Shown here: positions 49,099-63,100 of the stretch, one piece after another
How the letters are laid out: every line of letters begins with the position of its first letter
Position numbering within the stretch: position 1 is the stretch's first letter
Origin: Mansonella perstans
Lineage: Eukaryota > Nematoda > Chromadorea > Rhabditida > Onchocercidae
Direction of reading: 5' to 3'
Assembly (NCBI GenBank): GCA_037074765.1
Contig: JBAMDO010000052.1
Coordinates: 1-64,000, forward strand
Length of the DNA stretch: 64,000 nt
Program-made: the position numbers and the translations under genes
Notes under the pieces: generated by a model
What the model was told of the DNA's origin: nothing
The model's database searches: none
The model's input: the letters and a program-made list of their open reading frames with translations, nothing else

Positions 49099-51525
49099 TC
49101 AGCAGCACCATTCTCCGCTATCAGTTTCTGCAGTGGCATCAGCAGCTTTCAGTAATAACCTTTCTTCTTTCCGGGCTCTTTCTTCATCAGTTTGAACATG
49201 CATTGGTTTACTCTGTTGCAACTTATGCACCAATGTCATAAAAATTGACTCAACGTGATCCGCTTCCGTCTCTGCTAATGCTGATGTTTCGAATAATGCC
49301 ATATCATTTGCATCAGCAAATACCTGAAAAAAATTTTAGATAAAATATTTCGCAGAAACTAAATGAATAGTTTAAGATAACTTCAGATTGAAAAATTTTC
49401 GAATCCTCATTTGCTGCTCCACAATTAAAAATCTTGTTACCCTATAGTTACATATATATTTATGTTGTTTATAAATTACAAGTAATTATACAAGTACTAC
49501 TGCACTAAGCGCAGCTCCTAAAATCCACGATATCAATGTTGAATCAAAGTCTTTCATTAAATCAATGTTTTAATAAAATCCACTTCTAGAACTTAATGAA
49601 AATTTGTGTTTAAAAGAAACAAACCTGAGCAACATCAGTTTTAACTCTGTTCTCTAGTGTCAAATCACATTTATTTCCAATTAATATATGCGGTGTATCA
49701 TTTGTTGACGAAACTGAATGTTTGCGACATTCATTGATCCAACTATTCAGCGAATTAAACGATGATGGATTACTTACATCATAAACGAATACAACGGCAT
49801 TCACATTGCGATAATAATGTGATACAATAGCTTGCCGGTAACGTTCTTGTCCAGCTGTATCCCATAGCTGAACCTGAAATTATAAGAATAACTATGATTA
49901 TTCTTATAATTCTACAACTCTACAACTGTGATTTCAGCATCATTCCTATGGGCAGATCAAAAATGCATAACTGATCTTTGTTACTATTAGCTGTATGTGA
50001 ATAAAAAGGTAAAATTACAGGTCCATAGAAACGAAATAAAAGAAAAAACACACATTTACCTAAGTAAATTTATTCCTTTTATTGTTACTAGAAAAAATGA
50101 AAAAAGACCCACGGAATGACGATATATTACAAAACGAATTATTACTGTTGTGAGAAAAATTCGGAATGTTTCTGTATCTTTTCTGATCACAAAAAAAGGT
50201 ACAGTTTAAATAAATGGAGTACCTAAGTACTGAAATTCGTTTTCTTATCCAGCTAGTCGGATGGCATTTCTGTCTCTTACGTAGAGATATGTCATGGGAA
50301 GTTAATTCCAAGACATGTAAGAAGTTAGTAAATGAAAAGATTCCTACTTACTTGAACAATATTAGAAAAAACTAAGTTAGCCGAAATAAAAAATTGTTCA
50401 CTTCTTACCACCAAATGCAGTCTGATCCGTAGTTTAAGTTTTACTTAATGCTTATTTTTTTGTCATATCAAAACATTACTTTGTTATGATATTCACATAT
50501 TTGCAAAGGTTAGCCAACTAATATCTCAGACAGAAATACGGCACGCGTTGATAAGAAAAAGAAAACAAACTCTTATCAGTTCACCATCGATAGCAATGGA
50601 ACGTTCGCGAAAATCTACACCTATTGTTGCTTCTGTTTGAGCCGGAAACCTTCCATTACAGAAACGAAAACTGAGGCAAGTTTTACCAACTCCAGCATCA
50701 CCTAATATGATAACCTGAATGAAAACTAAGATTTACTGGAACATGGTGAATAATGTCCAAACTACAGCGAGATACTCGAAAAACAAAAAGAAAAAGAACA
50801 GCGAAATTAATAAATTGAAAACATCTTCATCTTGATGTTTACAACATCAAGAACTGTTTGTAATATTAAAAAGCTTGAATTTGTAACAGAGACGAAATCA
50901 GTTCAATTAAGTACACTGGCATGTTTAAACTCACTGAATTACTAAAGGTAACTTGTCAAACGTAAGAAAATATGAAAGAATACCTTAAAAACGCGCTTTG
51001 CTCGATATGTCTTACCGGGTTGGTAAGCATAAACTGCTCTTCCAGTAGATTTTGATGAAACCGTTTGTGCTGTATCCGTATTTTTCTCTACAGCAGTAGA
51101 ATTATTTACGGATGTTACTTCTGAATAACGGACACATCTGAGGCCAACAGTAGCTGGAAATTAGTAAAACATCAAATAATATACGCTCTAATCTTGTCCT
51201 TCTCTCATTTTTTTCCTTACAAAAATAATGAAAAACGAAAACTTTTAAATAGATGTAAAAAAAACACATATTTGAAAGTATTATATATTTAAAACATCAA
51301 CTTACGCTCATTTTCCCCAGATTCCTTCGTTGAATTTTGAACAGAAACATGTGCATTTGATAATGGTGTTTGTGGTGTTACAGTCGTAATAACTGTACTA
51401 ATTTTGGGAGCTGACATTATAATATTTGGCTCTAATGGTCGTTGTGCCGAAGTTTCCTGCGCTTTAGTAATTGATACATCATTGTGCACTGGCACATCCA
51501 TCACTGCCTTTTCCCTAACATACAA
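49099..51525 (-). CDS. rab-33: Rab33-type small GTPase
   Basis: Minus-strand exons 51306-51525, 50984-51153, 50571-50714, 49625-49873 and 49099-49323 join in frame to about 335 residues. All G motifs are present: GDAGVGKTC (P loop), TIGVDF (switch I Thr), [10 protein letters not shown] (switch II), GNKCDL and ETSA. The stretch [20 protein letters not shown] and the C-terminal [19 protein letters not shown] are typical of Rab33, and the protein ends WCC, a double-Cys geranylgeranylation site. Rab33 acts at the Golgi and in autophagosome formation in animals. Unusual is a low-complexity N-terminal extension of about 130 residues (Thr/Ser/Pro-rich, then [15 protein letters not shown]) before the GTPase core. 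The start chosen is the first Met of the open exon; MDVPVHND a few codons later is an alternative. Confidence 0.9.
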
Positions 51526-52834
51526 CTTGAAAAAAAATGTTTAGAAATCAATTCCTAGCAAAACATATTGAAAAAGCCACTCTTCTTAATACTTAGTAAT
51601 CCTAATATTACAAAGAACGGGATGACCTATCATTATTGCATCCATCTACCGATAAGATAAGATTAATTCTTTGATCCATCGGATCGCTTTAATAAGTTAA
51701 TTAGCTTCACTTATTCAAAACAACCACAAATCGAAACCTATCATGACTTGCCAATTTCAATTTCAAAAGTATCTCAATTTTTTGATACAAATGTTATTGC
51801 TCAACAAATCGTAAAGTTCCAGTATTTCACAGATTTAATTAAATTCTATGGATCAAAGAAAAACAAAATTGGCCTTTTGCAGTCAAGTCAAAAAATTTCA
51901 TAAAAACTGCCGAAGATTAGTTATTTTATAGAACGGAAAAGACCACTAAATTATCCACATAAAAATCTGTAATCAAAGAGTTATTTTAATTTAGAAAACA
52001 CCAAAAAATTTAAAATAAAATACGCCTTAACGTCCATCCAATATTACATGATGTTTTAAAATTGTTTTCTGCTTCTGTTTTAGAAGCTAAAAGCTCTCGT
52101 TGTGTTTATGAAAAAGATATCATGAACACTCTGAATATCCGGCAGTTATACACATATGGCATCAGCGTTATCAATATTTTATTTTACATTATGTATAGTT
52201 TATAAAAAAATTTGTATCTTATTTAACATATCAATATTTTATTTTACATTATATATAATTTATTAAAAAAAATCTATGGGATAAAGACAGAGTTAATTGA
52301 AAAAAGTATATGGCACTTATGAACTGACATAATTTTTCTCCTGAAGGATGAATAAGACGTTCCCGGAGGTAGATGCAATACCGGGTCGATCAACAATAAT
52401 TGAGTATAAAACCAAAAAGGTCCTAGAAGTGATCGATAGATTATATATCAGAGATTAAGCTGTTAAGAACAGATACTATATTTATATATATAATGAACCA
52501 GATGAAAATTCGCGTATCAAAATAAAACAACCCTATACAATCCTAAGTTTAACCAAAGAAAACTGATGATTTGAAATCTTGGAGACTTCGAATAACGTAA
52601 TTATTTGAATCAAATAACATCATTCGTCGATAATACTGAAGGTACACGAGATTTTCGCCGCAAACATCTAAAATTATTTTTAGAAGAATGCGCGGAAATC
52701 AAATGCAACGCTTTAAATAGATTTTTCCGTTCATAACACCAGGAAGAAAGTGTTCGGTCTGATAAAATGGAATTAAATTACAGCTAACGGCTGACCAAAT
52801 AATCAAAAGTCATATAATACCAAATAATCAGAAG
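51526..52834. other. Spacer between the DEF8-type gene and Rab33
   Basis: AT-rich with no gene. A 60-base direct repeat at 52169-52275 (ATCAATATTTTATTTTACAT, nearly two units) stands out. Both neighbours read leftward, so this is the 3' flank of one and the promoter side of the other. Confidence 0.55.
52169..52275. repeat. 60-base tandem repeat, 1.8 units
   Basis: ATCAATATTTTATTTTACAT starts at 52169 and again at 52229, with similar downstream sequence. Confidence 0.75.
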
Positions 52835-55386
52835 TCATGGTACTAACCTTGGACAGTGTTTGCTTTTTCTATTGAAACAGTCTTCATGGAAAGCAGCTAG
52901 GCAAGCGCGACAGACGGCTACATTTTCATAAAATGGAAAAATAACCTAAAGTAAAGACCAATACGGTTTAAAAAAATACCACTAAAAATCACTGCTTCAC
53001 TCTCTTCACTCCGATAGATCTCTAAATTTCGAAGGACTTTAAATATATGAAAGAAAGAAATTTACTTACAGTAGCATCATCACATAACTCGCAAATAAAT
53101 CCTTTTCCTTTGCAAATTAAACAGTCTTTCGTGATATGTTCCGTATAAATTTGAATTATTCTTTCAATGTCCGGTAATAGTCGACCTTGATACAAATCCA
53201 CCAGATCTATCAAACTATACATATCCGAATTTTCGACAAAATGTTGACGATGTCTCAAATTTTGCAAAAGTTGCTGCTTACGGGCTACCTTCAATGAAAA
53301 ACTTCACAAATTCTCATCATCAGTTGCCTCTTCAATTCATAAATTCAACAATAAGAAGCAACTTTTCCTGCTACTGAATTTTTTCGGCAAATATCAGATC
53401 TCACCTTACAACACATGAAATAACACTTCATCAACAATATATTTCGTCGCAGTTTATTTATTTTGGCTAATTGATCAATATAACCGACTAGTCTTGGATT
53501 TAACTTCAACATATTGAAAAGTGGTCGTCTTTCAATAACAACAAGTAACTGCTTTGAAGCGCGACAAACCTGAGAATTAAAAACAATTCATGCAAATAAA
53601 ATATTTTTCAGACAAAAAAGAATTTAAAGTAGTCGATAAGTGCAACATACCCATTTACCTTATACTTGCTGAAATCCCAGTTGTGTATTATGCGAGCCGG
53701 AATAAACCATTCATCATTCCAGTGACAACGTGGACAATAATAATGGCCATTGTAGTCGCATAACCTTGGTTCATTATCAGCTGCACCATCTTTAATTTCA
53801 ATATATTAAAAGAAATCAATTTTAAAACCGTGCAAACCAAATTAGCAAGTTATCTAGCTCACCATACTGTAAAGAATGGCGACACTCTGCGCATTTATAA
53901 GTTTGCAAATCAAGCCCACGTTCCTCACAAATTTCTGTCCTTGGCCTGCAATCTTAGACAGGAATTAGTATGGCACAAAATGATTCTGTATTGCATAGAA
54001 TAAGAATTCATAAATATCAATCGTACATTATGCAATTTCAGCAAAGATTCTTTGTGGATATAATATCCATTATTCCTTTGGATGTTCAATAAATCTGCGT
54101 GAGAAAAGATACTGGATTAGTGTTTACAAATAATAATTAACAAGCCTAAAGAGAATATCGTTTGCTTTAGTGCCAGCGCAATAACGCAAGACGTGTTGCA
54201 CACACTTATCATGTGAACGTAAACCACAATCTGTAAAACCCATCATTTTACATATGTAAAATAATAGTACAATCAAGCCGATAATTTAATTATCTATGAA
54301 CAGCTGTCGCATTAATAACAGAGTTAGGCCATCTGATTTCTACCGAGTTATTACAGATAATTAGATCAATTCATTTCATTATGTTCTTCATTTCATAGAA
54401 CCAAATGAATGGTGTACACTTCTTTTCAGACATTCCCCAACAAAAACTGTTAAATTCTATTTCAACAATAGCTTACTATTACATCGCCGATAACGCTGTA
54501 TCAAACGCCAAATTGTACATAAGCAAACTTCACAATAGGGATTTCGACCAGCAGTTGACTGTAAGGAAAAACGATGTCCCATTACAGTTATCGCGCGCAA
54601 AGCTTTTTTCACCGGATTGGATAACTCTTCCTATAAAACAAATTGATATGCTTATTCATATTAGCTTATTTTTAGTTAATATATTTAATATTAGATTTTG
54701 TTTTGGAAGCTGCTATACAAACCATATATTTATAATGCTGACTTTTCTCTGCCAAGCAAATCCCAATAATTCTAAGCAAATATATGTTACCTTTAAAGCG
54801 TCAAGTTCAAGCTGACACTGCACAAGTTTTTCCATAAGTTGCATCTGTTCGATACTTCTTTCATGAACCTAAAATTCTGACCAATTATCAAAACACTCTG
54901 AAGAATAAAGCAATGTAAATTCACATCAAAAACCTACACTGATCTTCCGCAAACGTCTTTTACAATGAGCGACGGTTAACTCCAGTTCTGCATAACGTTC
55001 CTTTTCATCCCCATTGCCATTCTCATGAATAACAGTTTTACTGATTTCTCTGTTTATTAAATTATCGATTTGAATATCAGCACTAAAATTATTTGCATTA
55101 ATTAGTCGACAAGGTAGCAGATTCCTCTCAAAATGATTACACTATTATTTTACTTAACACATAATGTAGCTTTTTTTTTCAAAGTTAATGCTATTTTTTA
55201 TTTTAATTCCATTAATTTCGACAATAGCAATTCATGTTAAAATAGAGTTGAAAATCACTTGTTTTGTTCCGTTCTAGTCTTTTCGTTATTTGCCACTGCA
55301 TTCGGTATGTCTTTTATAGTGCCATCAAGATCTGATCCATCATTTTCATCTTCATCAGAGCAAACCATGTCTGCTGTTTGTGACAT
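52835..55386 (-). CDS. DEF8/PLEKHM-type protein (C1 plus Rubicon-homology domain)
   Basis: Minus-strand exons: 55259-55386, 54938-55082, 54791-54868, 54477-54630, a C1 exon from 54230 down, 53863-53945, 53659-53789, 53405-53569, 53070-53288 and 52835-52945. The acidic start MSQTADMVCSDEDENDGSDL and a coiled-coil-like stretch (ELDALK) lead into a C1 domain: GHRFSLQSTAGRNPYCEVC ... RRCNNCGLRSHDKC ... YC, with the His/Cys spacing complete. Then come EERGLDLQTYKCAECRHSLQ, RLCDYNGHYYCPRCHWNDEW, IPARIIHNWDF, DCLICKGKGFICELC and a last zinc site, AVCRACLAAFHEDC ... HCP. This is the zinc-rich Rubicon-homology domain of DEF8, PLEKHM1 and Rubicon, which binds Rab7 and works in lysosome positioning or autophagy. 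No PH or RUN domain is visible, so DEF8 is the closest type. The join between the C1 exon and 53945 is unclear. The ATG follows TTTCCAG closely, suggesting trans-splicing. Confidence 0.85.
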
Positions 55387-57159
55387 CTTAGAACTGGAAA
55401 TAATAAACTTTGAATTTAATATAAATGCGAGATGAACTTTAAAAGAGTAAAAATTCCAGGATGATACAAATTTATATTCTAAATTATAAAATTTATATTT
55501 ATAGATGATACAAATTAAATTTATATATCCGAAATAATAAACTTTGAGTTTATATACAAAAATTATCAAATTTTAAAGATCTGAAATTCTTTCCATTCAG
55601 TAAGTGCAATGAATAATAGAGTTTTAAGTTTAAAAAACTGACGCGGTTTTATAATATCTCAGATAGCTTGTGGGTTATGGAATGATAGAATTTAGGAATG
55701 CAGCATTTATGGATAATCAGGAATTCGAAAACCGGGGTTATTCCTTTGAGTAACGCGTGTATGTCACGTAAACCGTGCGTTCATATCATGTATATCAGCA
55801 TGTCGGACTTTAACGGACCGTATATGGGCTGCGATAAATCTAGTTTTCGAGTACAATCTAGTATTGCTTGATATTACAATTTGTAATAGTTTATTTCACT
55901 AGAATTCACTAACAAATATGTTTATTATCGATTACACTAATATTTCTCCTGTATCCAACTATAATCCTTTTTAAATAGCTCCATGACTACGTTAGCTGTT
56001 ACTTGTCATGCCTTTACGCCTTCATTATTGCTTCCATACTTACGTGGCCGTTCTCATACTGTAATTACATTATCTTTCATAGGATTTTTTCAAAATAAGT
56101 TATATATTGTTTTCTTTGCTGACTTTTTCTTTCTATTTCGATAATTAATTTAATTGATATTTTATCAGTTAATAAAATTCATGCATTAATACATTCGTTT
56201 AACTTCGAAAAAAGAATTGCTAAATGAGTAGGCTACGTAGAGCTGTACACGTATAAGTTTTATTACAATATCAAGCTAAATGTGTCTTACCATGATCACC
56301 AAGTGTTAGTAATGAAGAAAGGATTTTACGCTGCAACTATTCGCTCGTTTATCGACGAGAATGCGTCACAATGCCAATTGTCTTCCTCATCTCCCCATTT
56401 CCGTCACCTTTCACGTGGCATGAACTTTCGTTTCCCGTAGCTTCCGTTTATCACTCACGTACTTAGTCATTTACTTTCATCCATTTCACGTATCTAGTCA
56501 TTTACTTTCATCCATTTGAGCATATTTCTTTTCCATACTATTTGTTAGCAGTTCTTATGCTTTCTTGCATATTCTAATGAAACAATGGAGGCCAATGTAA
56601 ATTTGCACTTGATTTAGTTGTTAATTTAATTAAGTTTAATTTTGTTAATTTAGTTAATTTAATTTGATTTAATCAAATGTAATTTAATTTAATTGCTTCG
56701 TTATTCCTCACTTGTTTGTTATGATGCATGCCTTATATTCTTTGCTCGTCAGTATATTGTCTGACAAAAATACAACTGTAGAGCTTACTGATGTGCGTAA
56801 TGAGGGAAGTTGCTGAACAGTGAGGAAAAAGATTAAAATATTTTCCTGGAACTGAATTTAGAAAGTACTAATGTAATTGCTTGTGATAACCATGATCGAA
56901 ATTATCGAAAACTTAGTTAGGAATAGCTCTGATTCGGGTAAAAATTAGGTTTACCAAAACGGATGTAAATTAAGCGAAAAGATTCAGTAGCTTGAATCAT
57001 TGGCGTATTTAAATAAATTAATTATGATGGATATTTTTCTCCGAATTTAATGACAGCTGAAAGAATTATTTTGCGAGTTTCAGTAAGGAATGAATTAATG
57101 GAATATTCTGCACGCCTTTGTTATGTTACAGTTAAAATATACTTAGAAAAAGCGAACTA
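55387..57159. promoter_or_regulatory. Divergent promoter region between DEF8-type gene and ARS2
   Basis: 1.8 kb separates two divergent starts. The trans-splice or UTR acceptors TTTCCAG (55394-55400, minus) and GTTACAG (to 57131, plus) lie just upstream of each ATG. Inside are a 31-base tandem repeat (56456-56517) and a TTTAATTTAATT-rich tract (56610-56700). No gene is visible. Confidence 0.5.
56456..56517. repeat. 31-base tandem repeat, two units
   Basis: CACGTACTTAGTCATTTACT... is followed directly by CACGTATCTAGTCATTTACT..., both ending TTCATCCATTT. Confidence 0.85.
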
Positions 57160-60100
57160 ATGGGTGATAGTGATGACGAATACCACAGACGTGGTGGTGG
57201 ACGTGATAAGTTCGCACGTGAGCGCAACGATTATCCGGACCGGACACGACGTGATTACGACTATGATAGGTAATATTTGGGTAGTGATCAAACGGCAAAA
57301 CATTAGAACTTCGAAAATTCCGGAAATTTAAGAATTATGCAAAAGAAACGGTTTGTAATTGCTTTGGCATTATGAATGAAGAGATAATGAAACGCAAGTA
57401 TTTTATCATAAATGGTTGTGTGAAAACTGAAATTGGTTTATAAGATGATTGTAAATACCAAAAATATTATGATTTGTTTTATAGACGTGGCGGTGGTGGT
57501 GGTGGAGGTAATACATATCAGCGAAGTGATTATGCGAATGGCTCATCTATGAAACGGTCATCATCGCGTCGCGACGATTACGTATCCAGTACAAAACGTA
57601 GCAGAATTGAGTAAGCCAAATATCTATAAAATATAAAGACAGATCTCATTGATGTTTCACACACGGTGATGCTTATACGAATGCTTAATGATGCAGAACT
57701 GAGGAATGGATCTCTTTGCTGCCATTAGGATGATGGGAGTCTTTCTTAGCTTTCTTCAGGTCGAAGACATTCTTTTCGTTTGGCAGCATTCTTCATTGGT
57801 GAAGTTGCATACAGTGCGGTAATGAATCCGATGTTTTTTTCACATTAAAAATGAATCCAAATCATTGTTTCTAAACGAATAATTTAGCAGTGCGTCCGAC
57901 ACGTACGATCCTGTAATGAAGACATCTCCGGATGAAGAACCAGTGCCAGTAATGATGACGTTCAAAAAATTTCTTGCAACACAGGATGATTCAATAACCG
58001 ATGAAGAAGCAATTGCTAAATACTCAGAATATAAGCTGGAATTTAAACGACAAGAGCTGCACAAGTTCTTTCTGGCACATAAAGATGAAGAGTGGTGGGT
58101 GATAGCATAGATGCCGTGTCTACTAGTTTCTTCATTTTTTTATTAGTTTTCTTTTTATATTATTTTTGCTTAATTTAAAAAATTCCTTATGACAAGTTCA
58201 TTTTGCAGAGATTTTTTTTATAATTGGGTTGTTTTGCGGGCGGTAAGTTCTTGAACTCTTCGCAGTTCTCTCTGCCATATTTTTATAATTTTTCGACTTG
58301 AAACTGTGGAAGCAGGAGCAAAATAGGAGGGATTTCTTGATTTCCACATTTTCCTTCTTTGTTCTTAAGTAGCTCTAGTTCACTAAAGTAAATTCTTAAG
58401 CCTTCCAAAGCACAAACGCTTTAGATCAGACCTTGTTAGTGAATGCAGAGCAACACTTCACAAATTTACCAATCCTTGAGAAGTAAGCACGTTTTCCGGT
58501 AATCGTTAAGAACCCTCCACTGTTTATATTTACAGACAGTAGTAATTCGTTCGGCATGGAGTGTGCTGAAATAATTTCTGATTGCCGGCGAAGAACGTGA
58601 AGCTTAGGAGCATTCCACGTAGCTTTTCAAACGTTTTATATTACTTGCTTTCGTAAGTATTTCATGTCTTTATGAGACTGGCCATGTTATACAGTTTTGG
58701 AAGTTGACTTACTGAAAGATGAGTGCCGCACTTCTTGTGCGTGCAGTACTTCATTATAAGTTAATGTCTCTGGTTTGGTAAGTATACTGCAAGCATTGTG
58801 GAAATTTGGCTGACCAGAGGCGCTGTATGCCGCGGCAGCCATTTACAACTGAACGTCATTTACGTCCCTGGTTATTCGGAACTGTTGCGTCATACAAGCA
58901 ATCATCAATAACATCAACATCACGTTGGCGAAACATCCAACATCTACAGCTTCATTTTCGTCTATCTTCAAGCGATTCGTCATTTCATCTGACTACAATT
59001 CATCGTCTAATCTCAAAACACGTTTTTCTCGACAATTAACTAACGACACAATTTCGCGGATGCTTCTCAAATTTATTTAAATATTCCAAAATAAGGGTTC
59101 GGTGGGTGGTGTAATTAAGTAAATCAATATGTTTGGAAGTGGGAGATGGGAAACGTAAAGTATTTTTGATACAAATTGTTTTCGCGTACATGTTGTCATG
59201 ATAATGTTTTATTGATTACGATTGTGCTTCATTTGGTTATTGCATTATTAACTTGTCACAGGAAAATATATTTCGATTTTCGGATTTAAATCCTAGAAAA
59301 TTATTTTTATAGGTTTCGTTTAAAATATCATCCGGAAGATAGTGGTAGGCGGAAGGCTGAGCAGAAGGAAAATGTATTGCGTCGACTGGAAATTTTTCAA
59401 AATCTTTATGATGAAGGATTCATTGATAAGCTGCAAATTGATTATGATTATGCTCCAGAAATTATACGTATCATGGATATGCGTTAGTATTACTTTTCGA
59501 ATTTTAAAAGTTTTAAATGAACTTGGTTATGTTGGATCATTGTTGTGGTTGGATGTCGTAAGGTCATTTCAGTGGTTGTCAAACTGGAAGGCGGCACAGA
59601 AGAAGATATTGCAGCCTTGAAAAGTGAAAAAATTGACGATGAATCAGTTTTGGAGCTGAAAAAGCTAAAAAGGTACTTTACGCTCCGTAAAAAAATTGCA
59701 GAGTTCGATTAGTTGTTAAATTTGGCAGGTGTACCAGGACTTTTCCTTCGGTAACATAAGATAATAATTGATAACAGTTACTTATCGTCAACTTGTAATA
59801 CTGTATGGTTTAGTTGCATTGAAAAAATTTATGAACGGGCGATTTTATCTCTTGAAGATCTTTTATATCAAATTTTTTGAATTTTTTCATTTATATTAAT
59901 TTCTCATGATGAATTTTTTTGTGATATTTAGTGACAAAATTTTTCAGTTTTTTTCCTTTTTTTTTAGTGAGACGAAGAAGAAAATTACTGGGATCAATGG
60001 AGATGAGAGCAAGTCAAAACAAGAGAAAAGTGGAGAGAATCCTAATGATGATGGTGCTATTAGTGATTCTGATGAAGAAAAAGAGAAGCAGAGCAAAAAT

Positions 60101-63100
60101 GGTATTTAGTTGCCTTACGTATAATTAAAGAAAGGCTGTTAAGCGTTTTGACAAACAAAAGTTTCTATTTTTACGAGTTCACTTATGGTTTATTTACGTT
60201 AATTCCAATTCATAGTTTTTTTTTTTTTTTTAAGTCACTGAAGTTCCATTACTCTTGCCTATTGCCGAATCTAAATTTTTCTTTTTTGTATCAGGAGTTT
60301 TGTTATTATTTGTTTCTTAATTTTTTTGTTGGGTGATAGATGATTGCGAAGAAAAATGTCTTGAATTCTCCTAAGTTTAGCTGGAAATGAAGAAAGCGTT
60401 AAAAACGAAGAGGAGATGAGTCGGCAAAAAAAAAAATGTTGCTGCATAAAACTTCGAGTATTTTCCTTCGGAATGTTGCACCGAATATTACCATAGAAGA
60501 AATTGAAACGGTTTTTTTTTTCTTTTTGGTTTTGCAAATTTCTAAATTTTAGTCAGTATGAAGAAATAGATAGTTTTCCTCGCATTAAAATTTGCGAGCA
60601 ATCATTCAAATTTTAGCAGTTAACCAAACATTTGTAGGCATGTAAACGATTTCCTGGATTTTTGCGGGTTGGTCTTGCGGATCCAGTACCAGATCGAAAA
60701 TTTTATCGGCGTGGCTGGGTAACATTCAGACGAGATGTTAATATTAAAGAAATTTGTTGGAATTTGAATAGCGTCCGTGTAAGCAATTTTCTATTGTTTT
60801 TCAGGTTGAACTAATTGGAAGGATAAAATGACACCTGTTATTATTGATATGACGACATTAATATTCTTTTTATTTTAAAAGATCTGGGGAAAATTCAAAT
60901 CATGTTTTGATAATTTCTTAAGATTCAAGAAATGCATTAAAAGTTACATTTTATAAAACCTTATACTTCATTTTCAGATAAAAGAATGTGACCTGGGCGC
61001 AGTAATAAATCGCGATATAGCCCGCCGCGTGCGGTCTGTAAATGGTATAACGGGACATAAACAGGTCTCTCAAAATGATCTACGACAAGCAGCGAAGCTT
61101 ACTGCTCTATATGATAAAAAGGTAGATTTTGTATCATTTTTGTGAGACCTTCACGAAAATTTCATTGTAATGAACTATATGGTCCGTCTTCACAATTTGC
61201 ATCTCATAAAGAATTAGCAAATTTCAGTAAAGCTTTATCGAAAAGGTTGTAAAGTTTGGGCCGTTACTTTTAGAATGGTCTCTATCAGTCAGAAGATCAA
61301 GAAGAGCGTCAAAGCAGCTTTGAGCTAGATATTGTAGCACAAAGTCAGAATCCGTTGCTAAAGAATCTTACTGATTTCCTTATTGAAGAAGCTAGTGCTG
61401 AGGAGGAAGAATTACTGGGAATTTCAAACGGTGAGTATTCTGTGTGTCTGGAATAGAAAAAAGAATAAAAAGAATAATTGTAACCGTGCTAATGATTTAC
61501 GAATATTCACACACGGCCGTATCCGAGTTTTAGATTTGCTATTATTTAGTCAAACTTGATTACAGAAGGTATTATTGAAGAAGACCAAAAAGTTCCATTT
61601 CAACGCGATGATGCATTGATTGCGAGGCTTGATAGAATCATAACTTATCTCCGTATTGTGCATTCCATTGATTTCTATAATCATGGTGAATATCCGAATG
61701 AGGATGTAATGCCAAACAGGTTTGCTTATTTTGATCTTGATTAAAGATATCAGCAATGCAGTTGTTTGTTAGATAAAGCTTAACAGCGCTATTTTTCAGT
61801 TTTTACTTTTTTGCTTTCGATATTATGAATCTTAAAGCTGTATCTTTTTCAAACCAACTGAATTATTGGTCGTTTAGTCCACTGAACAGTTGGCTTAGTC
61901 CATATGTATTATTTTACGTGCCATATTTATTCAATCTTATTAGATTTCGCATTCTTCAGATGCGGAATGATGCATGTTCGTGGAGCACCACCACCTCCAT
62001 CACAATGGGGGGCTGATGACAGTGGCAAAACATTAGTTGCGCAAAAATTCGTAGCTGATTTCATTGCGGGATTCAATAATCGGATAGAAACAGTTCTGAT
62101 GAGTGAAACTGTATTAAGTGAATCAGATTTGGACAGTTTGGGTAGAAAGGATACCGAAAAGTGAGAATTTCCATGTTTTTTCTTTTAGATTTAGATTTTC
62201 GTGTTCTGCGTTAAGAAAGCAATTTCGCTACTTAGCAAAAAGTTGGCTTTGTTGCTTTGTAAATAAATACATAGGTCTTTCGAAAGCTTAACTGTCTGAA
62301 GCTTGCAAAGTTTTCTTTTTTTTTTTATTTTTTTATTTTTTTCCAAAGAATTATATTTAAAGGGAAGTGGAAGCATTTATCACAGCCAATTGTGTTGAAT
62401 TAGCCAAGGATAAATGGCTATGTCCATTGTCGGGAAAAAAATTTAAAGGACCTGAATTTATACGAAAGCATCTTACAACTAAACATGGCGAGAAATTGGA
62501 TCAAGTTCGGCAAGAGGTATGTTTTTATTGATTTCGATTAACTTCGATTTTGAGAGTTTCTCTTTATATTTCCTCCAATACTGTTTATCGACCTGCACTT
62601 CCGGGTATTTATCTGGCTGGCAGTTATTCATATTCATTAAACATCAGAAGTTATTCAGCATGGATTGTTTTGCAGGTAGTTTATTTCAACAATTATTTGG
62701 CTGACTCAAAACGACCACAAAATTTGGAAGTGAAACCTGTTCAGACAACTCTGCAAGTAGCTCCACCACGAGAAGAGCGACGTGAACGTGAACGCGGTAG
62801 TTTTTCTAAAATGTAAAAAAAAATTCATAAAAAGCTTGAAATTTTTAAATTTTAGATCATGAGCTGTATATATACTGCTGAGTAGAAAATATTTTAATTC
62901 ATTTTTTCATAATTAATTCAGGAAAGGGCATGGAGACAGATACTCTGTGCTTTTCTTATTTTTTTGGTTTTTAGACTATGATGGTGATCGAGGTCGGGTG
63001 AGTGGAAGTGGTGGTAACTCGTCTTCATACGGTGATCGTGATCGTCGTGGCGGCTATGAGCGTACTACTGGCGGTACTAGTGGTGGACGATATGCTAGCG

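Noticed and set aside
54405..54815. Plus-strand open frame of 136 codons
   Set aside because: It is the shadow of the C1-domain exon (54477-54630) and neighbouring intron of the minus-strand DEF8-type gene.
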